Positions 36,147 through 45,083 of a stretch of 64,000 bases of DNA are shown piece by piece (the stretch's first letter is position 1; each line of letters opens with the position of its first letter). The stretch comes from Pseudomonadota bacterium (GTDB lineage: Bacteria > Pseudomonadota > Gammaproteobacteria > Pseudomonadales > Moraxellaceae): the NCBI GenBank assembly GCA_021851865.1, contig JAJZBU010000003.1, positions 1 through 64,000 on the forward strand, read 5' to 3'. Position numbers and translations under genes: made by a program. Below the pieces are notes generated by a model. It was not told the DNA's origin, did no database searches, and was given only the letters and a program-made list of their open reading frames with translations.

Positions 36147-37911
36147 CTGCCATCACAAAGTCAATACTAGCCAAATAGGCGATAAGATCCGGAACCATAG
36201 AGCCCCGAATCACCGAAGGAATCTGCTGCAAGTGCGCGAAACTGGGCGTGCGGATGCGCGTCCGGTAACTCATGGTGCTGCGATCGGAAGTCAAATAGTA
36301 GCTATTGATGCCTTTCGTCGCCTCGATCATCTGACTGGTCTCACCCGCCGGCATCACCGGCCCCCAGGACACCGCCAGGAAGTGGGTGATCAGGGTCTCG
36401 ATGTCTTTGAGGGTCCGCTCTTTCGGCGGCGGCACCGTCAGGGGGTGATCGGCTTTGTACGGCCCTTCCGGCATGTGTTCGAGACACTGCTGGATGATGC
36501 GCACGCTCTGCCGCATCTCTTCGAGACGCACCATGGCGCGATCATAGGCGTCACCGCGCTGCGCCAGCGGCACCTCGAACTCGAAGTTCTCGTAACCGGA
36601 GTAAGGCCGCGCCTTGCGCAGATCGAAATTGACGCCGGTGGCGCGCAGGCCAGGGCCGGTGACGCCCCAGGCGATGGCCTCGGCGCTCGAGTACTGGGCG
36701 ACATCGCGGGTACGCGCGATGAGGATGGAGTTGCGCATCGCCGCCTTTTCGTATTCATCCAGGCGCTTCGGCATCCAGGTGACGAAATCGCGCACCAGCT
36801 TGTCCCAGCCGCGCGGCAGATCGTGCGCCACGCCGCCGATGCGATACCAAGCCGGATGCATGCGGAAGCCGGTGATCGCCTCGATGATGTCGTAGGCCTT
36901 CATACGATCGGTGAACATGAAGAAGATCGGCGTCATCCCGCCGACGTCCTGGATGTAGGTGCCGAGGAAAAGCAGGTGCGAGGTGATGCGGAAGAGCTCG
37001 GCGAGCATGACGCGGATGACCTTGACCCGGTCGGGCACCTGGATGCCGGCGAGCTTCTCCACCGCCAGGACGTAGGGCAGATTGTTCATCACCCCGCCGA
37101 GGTAGTCGATGCGGTCGGTATAAGGGATGAAGCTATGCCAGGTCTGGCGCTCGCCCATCTTCTCGGCGCCGCGATGGTGATAACCGATGTCCGGCACGCA
37201 GTCGACGATCTCCTCGCCGTCGAGCTGCAGCACGATACGGAAGGCGCCGTGCGCGGAAGGATGGTTGGGGCCGAGGTTGAGGAACATGAAGTCCTCACCG
37301 TCCGCAGCCTTGTCCATGCCCCATTCTTCCGGCTTGAACAGCAGCGCTTCCTGCTCGAGATCCTGCCGCGCCGCAGTCAGCATGAAAGGATCGAATTCGG
37401 TGGCGCGCGCCGGATGATCCTTGCGCAGGGGATGTCCCTGCCAAGTCGGCGGCATGAGCAGACGACGCAGACGGCGACGACCGGAGAAATCGATGCCGAA
37501 CATGTCCCAGACTTCACGCTCGTACCAGTCGGCGTTCGGCCAGATGGCCATGACCGAAGGCAGGCGCAAATCGTCCTCGCTGAGGGCGACCTTGACGCGC
37601 ACGTCGCTGTTGCGATCGATCGACAGCAGATGATAGAAGACGGTGAAAGCCGACGCCGGCAAGCCTTCGCGATGCTGGCGCAGGCGCTCATCGATGGCCG
37701 ACAGATCGTAAAGCATGCTGTAAGGGCCGGGCAGTGCGGCGAGACAGCGCATGACGTCGAGTAGCCGATCGCGCGACACCCACACGGTCGGCACCTGATC
37801 CACCGTCGCCTGATAGACCAGGGCATCGGCACCCAGGCGAGCGCTCAGTTCGCGCACCACCGCATGCTCGTGCCCCGCCATTTTTTCACCCACCACGACG
37901 TCGTCTGCCAT
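36133..37911 (-). CDS. nuoCD: Fused NADH-quinone oxidoreductase subunit C/D
   Basis: This 592-residue fusion has a NuoC domain in roughly the first 190 residues ([20 protein letters not shown]) and a NuoD domain after it ([19 protein letters not shown] with quinone-site residues, and [12 protein letters not shown]). The fusion is characteristic of gammaproteobacteria and close relatives and is the best taxonomic marker in the window. I chose the ATG at 37911, with GGGGA upstream at usable spacing; an in-frame ATG at 37920 adds three residues. It overlaps nuoE by 14 bases. Confidence 0.96.
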   Translation of the reverse strand: MADDVVVGEKMAGHEHAVVRELSARLGADALVYQATVDQVPTVWVSRDRLLDVMRCLAALPGPYSMLYDLSAIDERLRQHREGLPASAFTVFYHLLSIDRNSDVRVKVALSEDDLRLPSVMAIWPNADWYEREVWDMFGIDFSGRRRLRRLLMPPTWQGHPLRKDHPARATEFDPFMLTAARQDLEQEALLFKPEEWGMDKAADGEDFMFLNLGPNHPSAHGAFRIVLQLDGEEIVDCVPDIGYHHRGAEKMGERQTWHSFIPYTDRIDYLGGVMNNLPYVLAVEKLAGIQVPDRVKVIRVMLAELFRITSHLLFLGTYIQDVGGMTPIFFMFTDRMKAYDIIEAITGFRMHPAWYRIGGVAHDLPRGWDKLVRDFVTWMPKRLDEYEKAAMRNSILIARTRDVAQYSSAEAIAWGVTGPGLRATGVNFDLRKARPYSGYENFEFEVPLAQRGDAYDRAMVRLEEMRQSVRIIQQCLEHMPEGPYKADHPLTVPPPKERTLKDIETLITHFLAVSWGPVMPAGETSQMIEATKGINSYYLTSDRSTMSYRTRIRTPSFAHLQQIPSVIRGSMVPDLIAYLASIDFVMADVDR

Positions 37912-37942
37912 CGAAATCATATCCCCGTTATGGCTGCAAGAC

Positions 37943-38614
37943 TCAGACCTGATCCGGCGTACGCAGATGCGTCACGGCGATGCGCTCGGCTTGCTTGCGA
38001 TCACGCTCCGGCTGCATCTCGGCGCGATAGACACCCTGCTCACCGACCACCCAGGACAAGGGGCGGCGCTCCTTGCCGATCGACTCCTGCAACAGCATCA
38101 GCGCTTGCAGAAAGGCTTCCGGGCGCGGCGGACAACCCGGGATGTAGACGTCGACGGGCAGGAACTTGTCGACCCCCTGCACCACCGAGTAGATATCGTA
38201 CATGCCGCCCGAATTGGCACAAGCACCCATGCAGATGACCCACTTCGGGTCGAGCATCTGTTCATAGAGCCGCTGCACCACCGGCGCCATCTTGAGAAAG
38301 CAGGTCCCCGCCACCACCATCAAATCGGCCTGACGCGGCGAAGCGCGGATGACCTCGGAACCGAAGCGCGCGATATCGTGCGGCGAGGTGAAAGCGGTGG
38401 CCATCTCGACGTAGCAGCAGGACAGACCGAAATTATAGGGCCACAGCGAATTGGCCCGACCCCAGTTGATCGTGCCATGCAGCATGTCTTCGAGCTTGCC
38501 CATGAAGATGTTGCGATGCACCTGCCCCTCCACGGGATCGATGCTGCTCTGCTCCTGCATGGGATAGCGCTGGTCCACGGTTTTCTGGTTGACGCGGGTC
38601 AGGGTGTATTTCAT
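37943..38614 (-). CDS. nuoB: NADH-quinone oxidoreductase subunit B
   Basis: This 223-residue subunit carries the terminal cluster N2 with tandem cysteines in [14 protein letters not shown] and further ligands in VVAGTCF and [11 protein letters not shown]. It is very similar along its length to E. coli NuoB, down to the end [12 protein letters not shown]. It passes electrons from NuoI to quinone. It lies 31 bases before nuoCD and nine after nuoA. Confidence 0.96.
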   Translation of the reverse strand: MKYTLTRVNQKTVDQRYPMQEQSSIDPVEGQVHRNIFMGKLEDMLHGTINWGRANSLWPYNFGLSCCYVEMATAFTSPHDIARFGSEVIRASPRQADLMVVAGTCFLKMAPVVQRLYEQMLDPKWVICMGACANSGGMYDIYSVVQGVDKFLPVDVYIPGCPPRPEAFLQALMLLQESIGKERRPLSWVVGEQGVYRAEMQPERDRKQAERIAVTHLRTPDQV

Positions 38615-38623
38615 GGCAGCGCC

Positions 38624-39046
38624 TCACTCCGGAGTCTGTTCATGTCTGAGAGGGTGGCGTCGCCGCTGCGCTGGCGCCCAGTCGAGCGCGCCGATGCGCC
38701 AGATGTAGACGAGACCGAGCAACAGCACGATGACGAAGGTCAGGGCCTCGGCGTAACCGGCCCAGCCCGTTTCGCGCACCGAAGACGCCCAGGCGTAAAG
38801 AAACAGAGCTTCAACGTCGAAGATGACGAACATCATCGCCACCAGATAGAACTTGGCCGAGAAGCGCAGCTGCGCGCCGCCTTGCGAGACAACCCCCGAC
38901 TCGAAAGGCTCCTCCTTGGCCCGACCCCAGGCGCGTCCACCGAGGAGCGGTGGCAGGATGAGCATGATCGCACAGATGGCAAAAGCGCCCACGATATAGA
39001 CGGCGAAAGACCAGTGTTCTGCGAGCGCGGTGACAGTCAACGACAT
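38624..39046 (-). CDS. nuoA: NADH-quinone oxidoreductase subunit A
   Basis: This 140-residue protein has three membrane helices and the conserved loop [22 protein letters not shown], followed by [11 protein letters not shown] with its acidic pair. The start at 39046 (MSLTVTAL) follows GCAGGAG; the open frame upstream is not supported. It is the first gene of the operon, and a sigma70-type promoter lies about 70 bases upstream. Confidence 0.95.
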   Translation of the reverse strand: MSLTVTALAEHWSFAVYIVGAFAICAIMLILPPLLGGRAWGRAKEEPFESGVVSQGGAQLRFSAKFYLVAMMFVIFDVEALFLYAWASSVRETGWAGYAEALTFVIVLLLGLVYIWRIGALDWAPAQRRRHPLRHEQTPE

Positions 39047-39118
39047 ACTCGGGCTCCTGCGAGTGAACGAAGGGTGGATCGAGTCCAGAGGGTAAGCCAC
39101 CCAATCCGACTGCGCCAG

Positions 39119-39147
39119 ATGATAAGATAGCCACCTTAGCGTGTAAA
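39119..39147 (-). promoter_or_regulatory. Sigma70-type promoter of the nuo operon
   Basis: On the minus strand TTTACA (39147-39142) and TATCAT (39124-39119) are separated by exactly 17 bases, each one mismatch from consensus. Transcription would start near 39112, giving a leader of about 65 bases before nuoA. Confidence 0.6.
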
Positions 39148-39153
39148 ATTATT

Positions 39154-39181
39154 TGTGTCACACACGGATCATTTCTTGATC
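39154..39181. promoter_or_regulatory. Two inverted repeats just upstream of the nuo promoter
   Basis: TGTGTCACACA (39154-39164) is a perfect palindrome centred about 47 bases before the predicted nuo start, and GATCA-TTTCT-TGATC (39167-39181) is a second one centred near -62. Their position just upstream of the -35 suits an activator or repressor of nuo. The regulator is unknown. Confidence 0.4.
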
Positions 39182-39182
39182 C

Positions 39183-39245
39183 ATGACAGTTCCACCCGCG
39201 CCGACCCGCACTGAACGGGCTCTGCGTTTGCGAGATCAGCGATGA
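39183..39245 (+). CDS. Possible 20-residue leader ORF before the CDF gene
   Basis: An ATG at 39183 opens a 20-codon Arg/Pro-rich frame (MTVPPAPTRTERALRLRDQR) whose stop overlaps the CDF start by ATGA. It would couple translation of the exporter to the leader. No homology is claimed and there is no strong SD, so it may be chance. Confidence 0.25.
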   Translation: MTVPPAPTRTERALRLRDQR

Positions 39246-40153
39246 GCGAACCCAATTTCGGCGGCACCCTGCCCAACCCCAACCGTCAGCAGGAGGCCCA
39301 GCGCAGCACCCTGGTCAGCGTCGCCGCCAACACCGGCCTCGCCGGCGTGCAGATCCTCAGTGGACTGTTCAGCCATTCGCAAGGCCTGATCGCCGACGGC
39401 CTGCACTCCCTCGCCGACCTGCTCGCCGACGCCGTCGTCCTGCTCGTCAATCGCCACAGCCACAAGGCCGCCGATGATGATCATCCCTATGGCCATCACC
39501 GCTTTGAAACGGCCGCCTCGCTCCTCCTCGGCCTGCTGCTGATCGCCGTCGGCGCGCACATGCTGTGGAGCGCTTTCATCCGTTTGGAAAGCGCCCAGCC
39601 CCTGCCCGCCATCGCCGCGCCGGCGCTGATCGTCGCCCTCGTCGGCCTCGCCAGCAAGGAACTCCTGTTTCGCTATCTATTGCGCGTCGCGCATCGCCTG
39701 CGCTCGTCCCTGCTCGCCGCCAACGCCTGGCACGCGCGCTCCGATGCCCTGTCCTCCCTGGTCGTCAGCATCGGCATCGCCGGCAATCTGCTCGGCTACC
39801 ACATAGCCGATGGCATCGCCGCCCTGCTCGTCGGCATCATGGTTCTACGCATGGGCCTGCACTATGCCTGGGGTGCGCTGAACGATCTCATGGACCACTC
39901 CGCCTCGCACGAAGAAACCGCCGCCATCGCCGCGACCCTGCGCGCCACGCCCGGCGTCCTCGGCCTGCACAATCTGCGCACGCGCAAGGTCGGTGATCTA
40001 CTCATGGTCGACGTTCACATCGAAGTCGACGGCCATCTCACCGTGCACGCCGGTCACGCCATCGCCGAAGAAGCGCAGGCGCGCGTTCTCGCCCGTCACC
40101 ACGTCGTCGACGTTCTCACCCATCTCGACCCGGCCGACGATCTGTCCGACTGA
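39242..40153 (+). CDS. Cation diffusion facilitator family metal exporter
   Basis: This 303-residue CDF protein has six membrane helices and paired metal-site motifs: HSLADLLAD in helix 2 and HARSD in helix 5, the DD/HD tetrahedral site. HPYGHHRFET follows helix 2, and a C-terminal cytoplasmic domain includes LHNLRTRKVGDLLMVDVHIEVD. Such proteins export Zn2+, Fe2+ or Mn2+ in exchange for protons. The HD variant in helix 5 suits Zn or a mixed metal set, but the ion is not certain. It is divergent from nuoA. Confidence 0.87.
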   Translation: MSEPNFGGTLPNPNRQQEAQRSTLVSVAANTGLAGVQILSGLFSHSQGLIADGLHSLADLLADAVVLLVNRHSHKAADDDHPYGHHRFETAASLLLGLLLIAVGAHMLWSAFIRLESAQPLPAIAAPALIVALVGLASKELLFRYLLRVAHRLRSSLLAANAWHARSDALSSLVVSIGIAGNLLGYHIADGIAALLVGIMVLRMGLHYAWGALNDLMDHSASHEETAAIAATLRATPGVLGLHNLRTRKVGDLLMVDVHIEVDGHLTVHAGHAIAEEAQARVLARHHVVDVLTHLDPADDLSD

Positions 40154-40159
40154 GCCGCC

Positions 40160-41302
40160 TCAGCGACCGAGCAGGCTGCGCGCCACCACTTCTTTCATGA
40201 TCTCGTTGGTACCGCCGTAGATGCGCTGTACACGCGCATCGACGAAAGCGCGCGCCACCGGGTACTCGGTCATATAGCCATAACCACCGAACAGCTGCAG
40301 GCAGGCGTCGGCGACACGGCCCTGCAGATCGGTGGCGCTCATCTTGACCATGGCCGCCGTCGGCACGTCGAGTTCGCCGCGCAGATAGCGCTCGACGCAA
40401 GCGTCGAGGAAGGCGCGGTTGCAGGCGATCTCAGTGGCGCACTGGGCGATGACGAAACGGCAGTTCTGCAGACGCGCTATAGCCTGGCCGAAAGCCTGAC
40501 GTTCGCCGACGTAGCGGATGGTCTCGGCGAGCACACCCTCGGCCGAAGCGACGGCGGTGACGGCGATGGCGAGCCGCTCACGCGGCAGCTCCTGCATGAG
40601 GTAGGCAAAACCCTGGCCTTCCTCGCCGAGGAGAGCGTCGCAGGGCACTTTCACCTGATCGAAGAACAGCTCCGAGGTGTCCTGCGCGTGCAGCCCCAGC
40701 TTTTCCAGCTTGCGACCGCGCGCGAAACCCGGCAGGTTGGTGTCGACCAGCAACAGCGAGATGCCCTTGCCGCCCGCCTGCGGATTGGTCTTGGCAGCGA
40801 CGATGACGAGGCCGGCGTGCTGACCGTTGGTGATAAACGTCTTGGATCCGTTGAGGATGTAGTGATCGCCCTGGCGAATGGCCGTGGTGCGCATCGACTG
40901 CAGATCGGAGCCGGCGCCAGGTTCCGTCATGGCGATGGCGGCGACACACTCACCCGAGATCAGGCGCGGCAACCAGTAGGCTTTTTGAGCGGCATTGCCG
41001 ATGTGCTGAATGTAGGGGGCACAGATGTCCGAATGCACCGACAGTCCCGTGGCGACCGAAGCCAAGCCGAGGCGCGCCGCCTCTTCGAGAATGAGGGCGG
41101 AATAGGGAAAGGGAACACCGGCGCCGCCATAAGCTTCATCCTGATCGACGCAGAGCAGCCCCTGTTCTCCCATGCGCGTCCAGATCTCGCGAGGCATCCA
41201 GGCGTCTTTCTCCCATTGCGGATAGTGTGGCAGCAGTTCCTGGGTGAAAAAACGCTTGATATTGTCGCGAAAGAGATTCAGTTCTTGGCTATCGACGGTC
41301 AT
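40160..41302 (-). CDS. Acyl-CoA dehydrogenase (long-chain / branched-chain type)
   Basis: This 380-residue flavoprotein has AIAMTEPGAGSDLQSMRTTA and the C-terminal ARVQRIYGGTNEIMKEVVAR. The C-terminal motif has Gly where medium-chain enzymes have the catalytic Glu; instead AETIRYVGERQAFG supplies a Glu in the helix used by long-chain and isovaleryl-CoA dehydrogenases. I set the start at 41302 (MTVDSQELNLF). The convergent CDF gene ends six bases away. The divergent HMG-CoA lyase neighbourhood hints at leucine or isoprenoid breakdown. Confidence 0.87.
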   Translation of the reverse strand: MTVDSQELNLFRDNIKRFFTQELLPHYPQWEKDAWMPREIWTRMGEQGLLCVDQDEAYGGAGVPFPYSALILEEAARLGLASVATGLSVHSDICAPYIQHIGNAAQKAYWLPRLISGECVAAIAMTEPGAGSDLQSMRTTAIRQGDHYILNGSKTFITNGQHAGLVIVAAKTNPQAGGKGISLLLVDTNLPGFARGRKLEKLGLHAQDTSELFFDQVKVPCDALLGEEGQGFAYLMQELPRERLAIAVTAVASAEGVLAETIRYVGERQAFGQAIARLQNCRFVIAQCATEIACNRAFLDACVERYLRGELDVPTAAMVKMSATDLQGRVADACLQLFGGYGYMTEYPVARAFVDARVQRIYGGTNEIMKEVVARSLLGR

Positions 41303-41454
41303 CACAGTATGCTCAAGGAGATGAGAAAGTCGCCGCCGTGGGAAAGCTGCGACACCGGGGCAGGATTGTAAGCCAGATCTCCGCCCCTGCGCCATGTCAC
41401 GGGGATACACGGATGGTCACGGATGATGAAGAGTCCTTGAGGATGGGCCCGATC

Positions 41455-41937
41455 ATGATCGATGTCAGTCGTCTGCTCGACTTCAGCATCGAGCAGGTAT
41501 GGCTTCTTCTGCGAGATTTTTCCCGCCTCGACGCCCTCATGCCTGAAATCCGCCATCTGCGCCTGCACCCCCACCAAAATGGCACCCTGCGCGAAGCCGA
41601 CTGCCACGGCCGCCACCTCCTGCATCAGCTGCTGTTGTGCGATGAAAACGAGCACCGCCTGTGCTACCAGATCCTGCATGCGCACGGCATCGATGTGCGC
41701 AATGGCGCCGTCGTCTGCCTCAAAGCACAGGCCGCCCGCTGCGGTCGCTGTCAGCTCATCTGGAGCTTGCACCTGCATCGCTTGCCGGCCTGGCTGCCGG
41801 ACGGCTGCGAGAACGTCTTTCATCGTCACGCCAGCGCCGTCATCGATGAAAACATCGATCATCTGATCCGTTGCCTGCAGCGCGGATCAAGGATCAGCGC
41901 CACGGGAGAGGAGCATGGATCAAGTTGTCATCAATGA
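41455..41937 (+). CDS. SRPBCC-like protein of unknown function
   Basis: This 160-residue protein starts MIDVSRLLDFSIEQVWLLLRDFSRLDALMPEI, the opening helix-strand layout of START/SRPBCC lipid- or polyketide-binding proteins, and ends with an amphipathic helix (NIDHLIRCLQRG). It is unusually rich in Cys and His in the middle (HGRHLLHQLLLCDENEH). It overlaps the HMG-CoA lyase gene by 23 bases and is probably cotranscribed with it. The fold is inferred and the ligand is unknown. An in-frame GTG upstream could lengthen it. Confidence 0.6.
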   Translation: MIDVSRLLDFSIEQVWLLLRDFSRLDALMPEIRHLRLHPHQNGTLREADCHGRHLLHQLLLCDENEHRLCYQILHAHGIDVRNGAVVCLKAQAARCGRCQLIWSLHLHRLPAWLPDGCENVFHRHASAVIDENIDHLIRCLQRGSRISATGEEHGSSCHQ

Positions 41938-42850
41938 GGTGGGCCTGCGCGATGGCCTGCAGAACCAGCCCACTCTGCTGGCGACCGCCGATAAGTTGCG
42001 CCTCGCCCTGGCGCTGCAAAAAGCCGGTCTCGACCACCTTGAGGTGACCAGCTTCGTCAGCCCGCGCGCCATCCCGCAGATGGCCGACGCCGACGAGCTC
42101 AGTCACGCCCTCTTCGCGGCATCGACGCGGCATCAGGACTACGCCGCGCTCGTGCCCAATCTGCGCGGCTATGAGCGCGCCCTGCGCCATCCCTACCGCG
42201 AGCTGTCAGTGGTGGTGGCGAGCACCGACAGCTTCAATCGTCACAATCTCAACAAAAGCCTGCCCGAGGCGCTCGACGGCGCGCTCACCCTGATCGGCTG
42301 CGCGCGCGAGGACGGCGTGCGCCTGCGCGTGCATCTGTCGGGAGCCATGGGCTGCCCCTACGACGGCGCCCAACCCATACGCCACATCCTCGATCTGGCC
42401 GAGACCCTGCTCGCCGCCGGCGCCGACGAACTGGTCCTCTCCGACACCATCGGCAGCGGTCATCCACGCCTGGCGCGCGCCCTGCTGCTGCCGCTCATCG
42501 AAGGTTTTGGCGTCGATCGCCTCGGCCTGCACCTGCACGACACGCGCGGTCTCGCCCTGCCCATCGCCCTCGTCGCCATCGACCTCGGCCTGCGTCGCTT
42601 CGACGCCAGCGTCGGTGGCCTCGGCGGCTGCCCCTACGCCCCTGGCGCCACCGGCAATGTCGCCACCGAGAGCCTGGTCTACCTCTGTGAACGCGAAGGT
42701 CTGCGCACCGGCGTCGACCTCGAAGCACTGCAGGAAGCTATCGCCCTCGCCGCCAGCCTGACCGCACAAAACCTCGGCGGCCCGGTCAGTCGCTGGCTGC
42801 AGCACCGTTGCCCGGTCGCTGGCGCGCTGCCAGCCGGTGGTCTATCTTAA
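41915..42850 (+). CDS. mvaB: Hydroxymethylglutaryl-CoA lyase
   Basis: This 311-residue TIM-barrel lyase has EVGLRDGLQNQ at residues 8-18 with the metal-binding Asp, VTSFVSPRAIPQMAD, SGAMGCPYDG and the C-terminal loop GGLGGCPYAPGATGNVATE with the catalytic Cys. It splits HMG-CoA into acetoacetate and acetyl-CoA at the end of leucine breakdown. GAGGAG precedes the ATG. Other leucine-degradation genes (mccB, mccA) are not adjacent, apart from the isovaleryl/long-chain-type dehydrogenase on the other strand. Confidence 0.92.
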   Translation: MDQVVINEVGLRDGLQNQPTLLATADKLRLALALQKAGLDHLEVTSFVSPRAIPQMADADELSHALFAASTRHQDYAALVPNLRGYERALRHPYRELSVVVASTDSFNRHNLNKSLPEALDGALTLIGCAREDGVRLRVHLSGAMGCPYDGAQPIRHILDLAETLLAAGADELVLSDTIGSGHPRLARALLLPLIEGFGVDRLGLHLHDTRGLALPIALVAIDLGLRRFDASVGGLGGCPYAPGATGNVATESLVYLCEREGLRTGVDLEALQEAIALAASLTAQNLGGPVSRWLQHRCPVAGALPAGGLS

Positions 42851-42878
42851 AAGAGTCCTTCTCACGACAGGAGCTCTT
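42851..42878 (+). promoter_or_regulatory. Hairpin that buries the SD of the following small gene
   Basis: AAGAG-TCCT (42851-42859) can pair with AGGA-G-CTCTT (42869-42878, one bulged G) over a nine-base loop. The AGGAG that would serve as ribosome binding site for the ATG at 42882 lies inside the 3' arm. The hairpin begins immediately after the mvaB stop. Confidence 0.45.
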
Positions 42879-42881
42879 GTC

Positions 42882-43082
42882 ATGTTGCCGCATACCGTCA
42901 CCCTGACCCATCTCGACGCCAAAGCCATCCACCAGCAGATCGAGCAGTTGCAAAGGATGCACGATCAACTCATGCCCGATGACAGCATCGAGGCGCAGAC
43001 GATCAACGACACCTTGAAAGTCATGCACGCCATCGAAGAGGGGCTGCGTGCCCAGGCGCGCGCCGAGCATACCCATCACTGA
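42882..43082 (+). CDS. Small 66-residue protein, function unknown
   Basis: The product (starting MLPHTVTLTHLDAKAIHQQI) is a predicted helical, acidic and His-rich protein with heptad-like spacing in residues 12-60, ending EHTHH. The start at 42882 has an ideal AGGAG at nine bases, although that SD can be sequestered in the preceding hairpin. Its last seven bases overlap the convergent rsmD gene. I recognise no family. Confidence 0.6.
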   Translation: MLPHTVTLTHLDAKAIHQQIEQLQRMHDQLMPDDSIEAQTINDTLKVMHAIEEGLRAQARAEHTHH

Positions 43083-43705
43083 GTATCGATGACAGCCGCT
43101 GACTGCACCGGTCGATAGCGCAGCAATCGTGCACACACATCGCCGGCGATGAGTTGGCGGTGCGGCGACCATGGGTCCTCCGGCAGTGCCAGTTCCTGAC
43201 GCCGTGGCGCCTCGACGTAGACCCAGGCGTCGGGTGACAGCCAGGCGCGCTCATGCAGAAGCTGGAGCGCCGCTTGCCACAACCCGGCGTCGAAAGGTGG
43301 GTCGAGAAAAACGAGATCGAAACAAGGCATCGCCGTCTTCTGCAACCAACGCAGGGCATCGTCCTGATGGATGTCGCAGATCTCGCTGGCGGCAAAAAGC
43401 GCTGCCTGCTCACGCAGCTGGCGCGCTGATTGCGCGTCCGCCTCGAGCAGAACGGCCGACGTCGCGCCGCGTGACAGCGCCTCGAAAGCGAGCGCCCCGG
43501 AGCCGGCGAACAGATCGAGCACCCGCGCCCCTGCCACCTCCCCCTGCAGCCAGTTGAACAAGGTCTCGCGCACCCGATTCGGCGTCGGCCGCAGACCCGG
43601 CCGAGCGTTGAACAGCAGCGGGCGACCGCGCCAGCGTCCGGCGATCACCCTGACCTGCGCCCGCTCCCCCTGCTCCTGCCGCTCAGGGGTGTGGCGCCGG
43701 CGCAT
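43076..43705 (-). CDS. rsmD: 16S rRNA (guanine966-N2)-methyltransferase RsmD
   Basis: This 209-residue methyltransferase has RVIAGRWRGRPL at the N-terminus, the SAM-binding VLDLFAGSGALAFEALSRGA and the catalytic VFLDPPFD. It methylates G966 of 16S rRNA in the small subunit. Its start lies 23 bases inside the 3' end of the upstream M16 peptidase gene. This is the standard gammaproteobacterial neighbourhood, next to the peptidase pair and ftsY. Confidence 0.93.
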   Translation of the reverse strand: MRRRHTPERQEQGERAQVRVIAGRWRGRPLLFNARPGLRPTPNRVRETLFNWLQGEVAGARVLDLFAGSGALAFEALSRGATSAVLLEADAQSARQLREQAALFAASEICDIHQDDALRWLQKTAMPCFDLVFLDPPFDAGLWQAALQLLHERAWLSPDAWVYVEAPRRQELALPEDPWSPHRQLIAGDVCARLLRYRPVQSAAVIDTQ

Positions 43706-45083
43706 CCTGGCCCACCGTCACGATCAGCAGATGCGCAAGATCGACGTGCGCGGCGAAAGCGTGCCGCACATCATCGGCCGTGATCGCCGCGATGCGCTGT
43801 GGATAGTGCTCGAGATAGTCATAGGGCAGACCATAAAAGGCGATCACACCGAGCGAGCCTAGGATGCTGTAATTGCTCGCCAGACTCAGCGGATAACCGC
43901 CGATGATGTGGTTCTTGGTCTCCTGCAACTCACTGCTGCTCGGCCCCTGGCGCAGAAACTGCGCCAGGATGTCGCGCGCCACGCCGAGCGCCGCCGCCGT
44001 CTGGTCATTGCGGGTCTGCATCGAGACGATGAAGGGCCCGGCCACCTGCATGGGCAGAAAATAGCTGCCGGCACTGTAGGAGAGGCCGCGCTTGACGCGG
44101 ATCTCGCGCATCAGCAGAGAGCTGAAGTCGCCGCCGCCGAGGATGTTGTTGCCGACACGCAGGGCTTCGTACTGCGGATCCTGTCGACTGACGCCGACGG
44201 TGCCCATAAGGATGTGCGTCTGCTCCGAGGGAAACTCGAGATGGATGTTCTGCGCCTGCAGCAGAGCGGGGACCGCGGGCAGAGGCGGCGCCGCCGGCCC
44301 TTGCGGCAGAGCTGCCGACAGCTTTTCGCTGATGGCGTGCGCCTGCGCCTCGCTGATGTCGCCGACCAGCGCGATCACCGCATTGGCGGCGCGATATTCT
44401 TGACTGAAGAAAGTCTGCAGATCCTGCGGCCGCAGATCACGCAGGCTCGCCAAGGTGCCGTGCGGCGGGGTGGCGTAGGGATGGTCGCCGTAAAGATGGC
44501 TATAGAACAAGCGGCTGGCCTGGGCCTCCGGCGACTGCTCCTGCTGCTTGAGGCCGATCATCTGCTGATCATGCACGCGTGCGTAGTCAGCAGCGCGAAA
44601 AGCCGGATGGGCGACGACATCGATGAACTCATCGACGGCCGGATCGAGATAATGCGGATCGCTCAGAGTGCGCAGATCGACCAGGGCCATATCGCGCGCC
44701 GAAGAACTGCTGTACTGCGCGCCCAGATTCTCGAAATCGCGCGCGATCTGCTCAGCGCTCTTGTTGCGGCTGCCCTCAAACAGCATCAGCGAGGTCGTCG
44801 ACGCCAGTCCGGGGTGCTGGCCGTCACGCGCCGAACCGGCGTTGAAGATCAGGCGCAGATCGAGCATCGGCACGTCACCGGCGTGCACAAAGATCACCTG
44901 GCTGCCCTGCGACGTCCGCCAATGCCGCACGTCGAACGGTCGCACCGGCGGTTGTTCGCTGATTTGAGCGACGCTATCGAGACGCCCGAGGGAGGTGATC
45001 GGGCCATTGGTGACAAAGCTCTCGCCACCGGCCAGCGCCGACAGGGTCAAGGTGAGGCCGAGCAGCAGGCTGAGGACCTTCAT
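43683..45083 (-). CDS. M16-family peptidase homolog, inactive subunit
   Basis: This 466-residue exported protein has a signal peptide (LLLGLTLTLSALA) and the M16 fold, with VPMLDLRLIFNAGSARDGQ and the C-domain stretch RGLSYSAGSYF. The zinc motif HxxEH is absent; the equivalent position reads STTSLMLFEGS. In M16B pairs one subunit keeps the zinc site and the other supplies substrate-binding residues, so this is the likely non-catalytic partner. It overlaps the active-subunit gene by ATGA. Confidence 0.88.
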   Translation of the reverse strand: MKVLSLLLGLTLTLSALAGGESFVTNGPITSLGRLDSVAQISEQPPVRPFDVRHWRTSQGSQVIFVHAGDVPMLDLRLIFNAGSARDGQHPGLASTTSLMLFEGSRNKSAEQIARDFENLGAQYSSSSARDMALVDLRTLSDPHYLDPAVDEFIDVVAHPAFRAADYARVHDQQMIGLKQQEQSPEAQASRLFYSHLYGDHPYATPPHGTLASLRDLRPQDLQTFFSQEYRAANAVIALVGDISEAQAHAISEKLSAALPQGPAAPPLPAVPALLQAQNIHLEFPSEQTHILMGTVGVSRQDPQYEALRVGNNILGGGDFSSLLMREIRVKRGLSYSAGSYFLPMQVAGPFIVSMQTRNDQTAAALGVARDILAQFLRQGPSSSELQETKNHIIGGYPLSLASNYSILGSLGVIAFYGLPYDYLEHYPQRIAAITADDVRHAFAAHVDLAHLLIVTVGQDAPAPHP

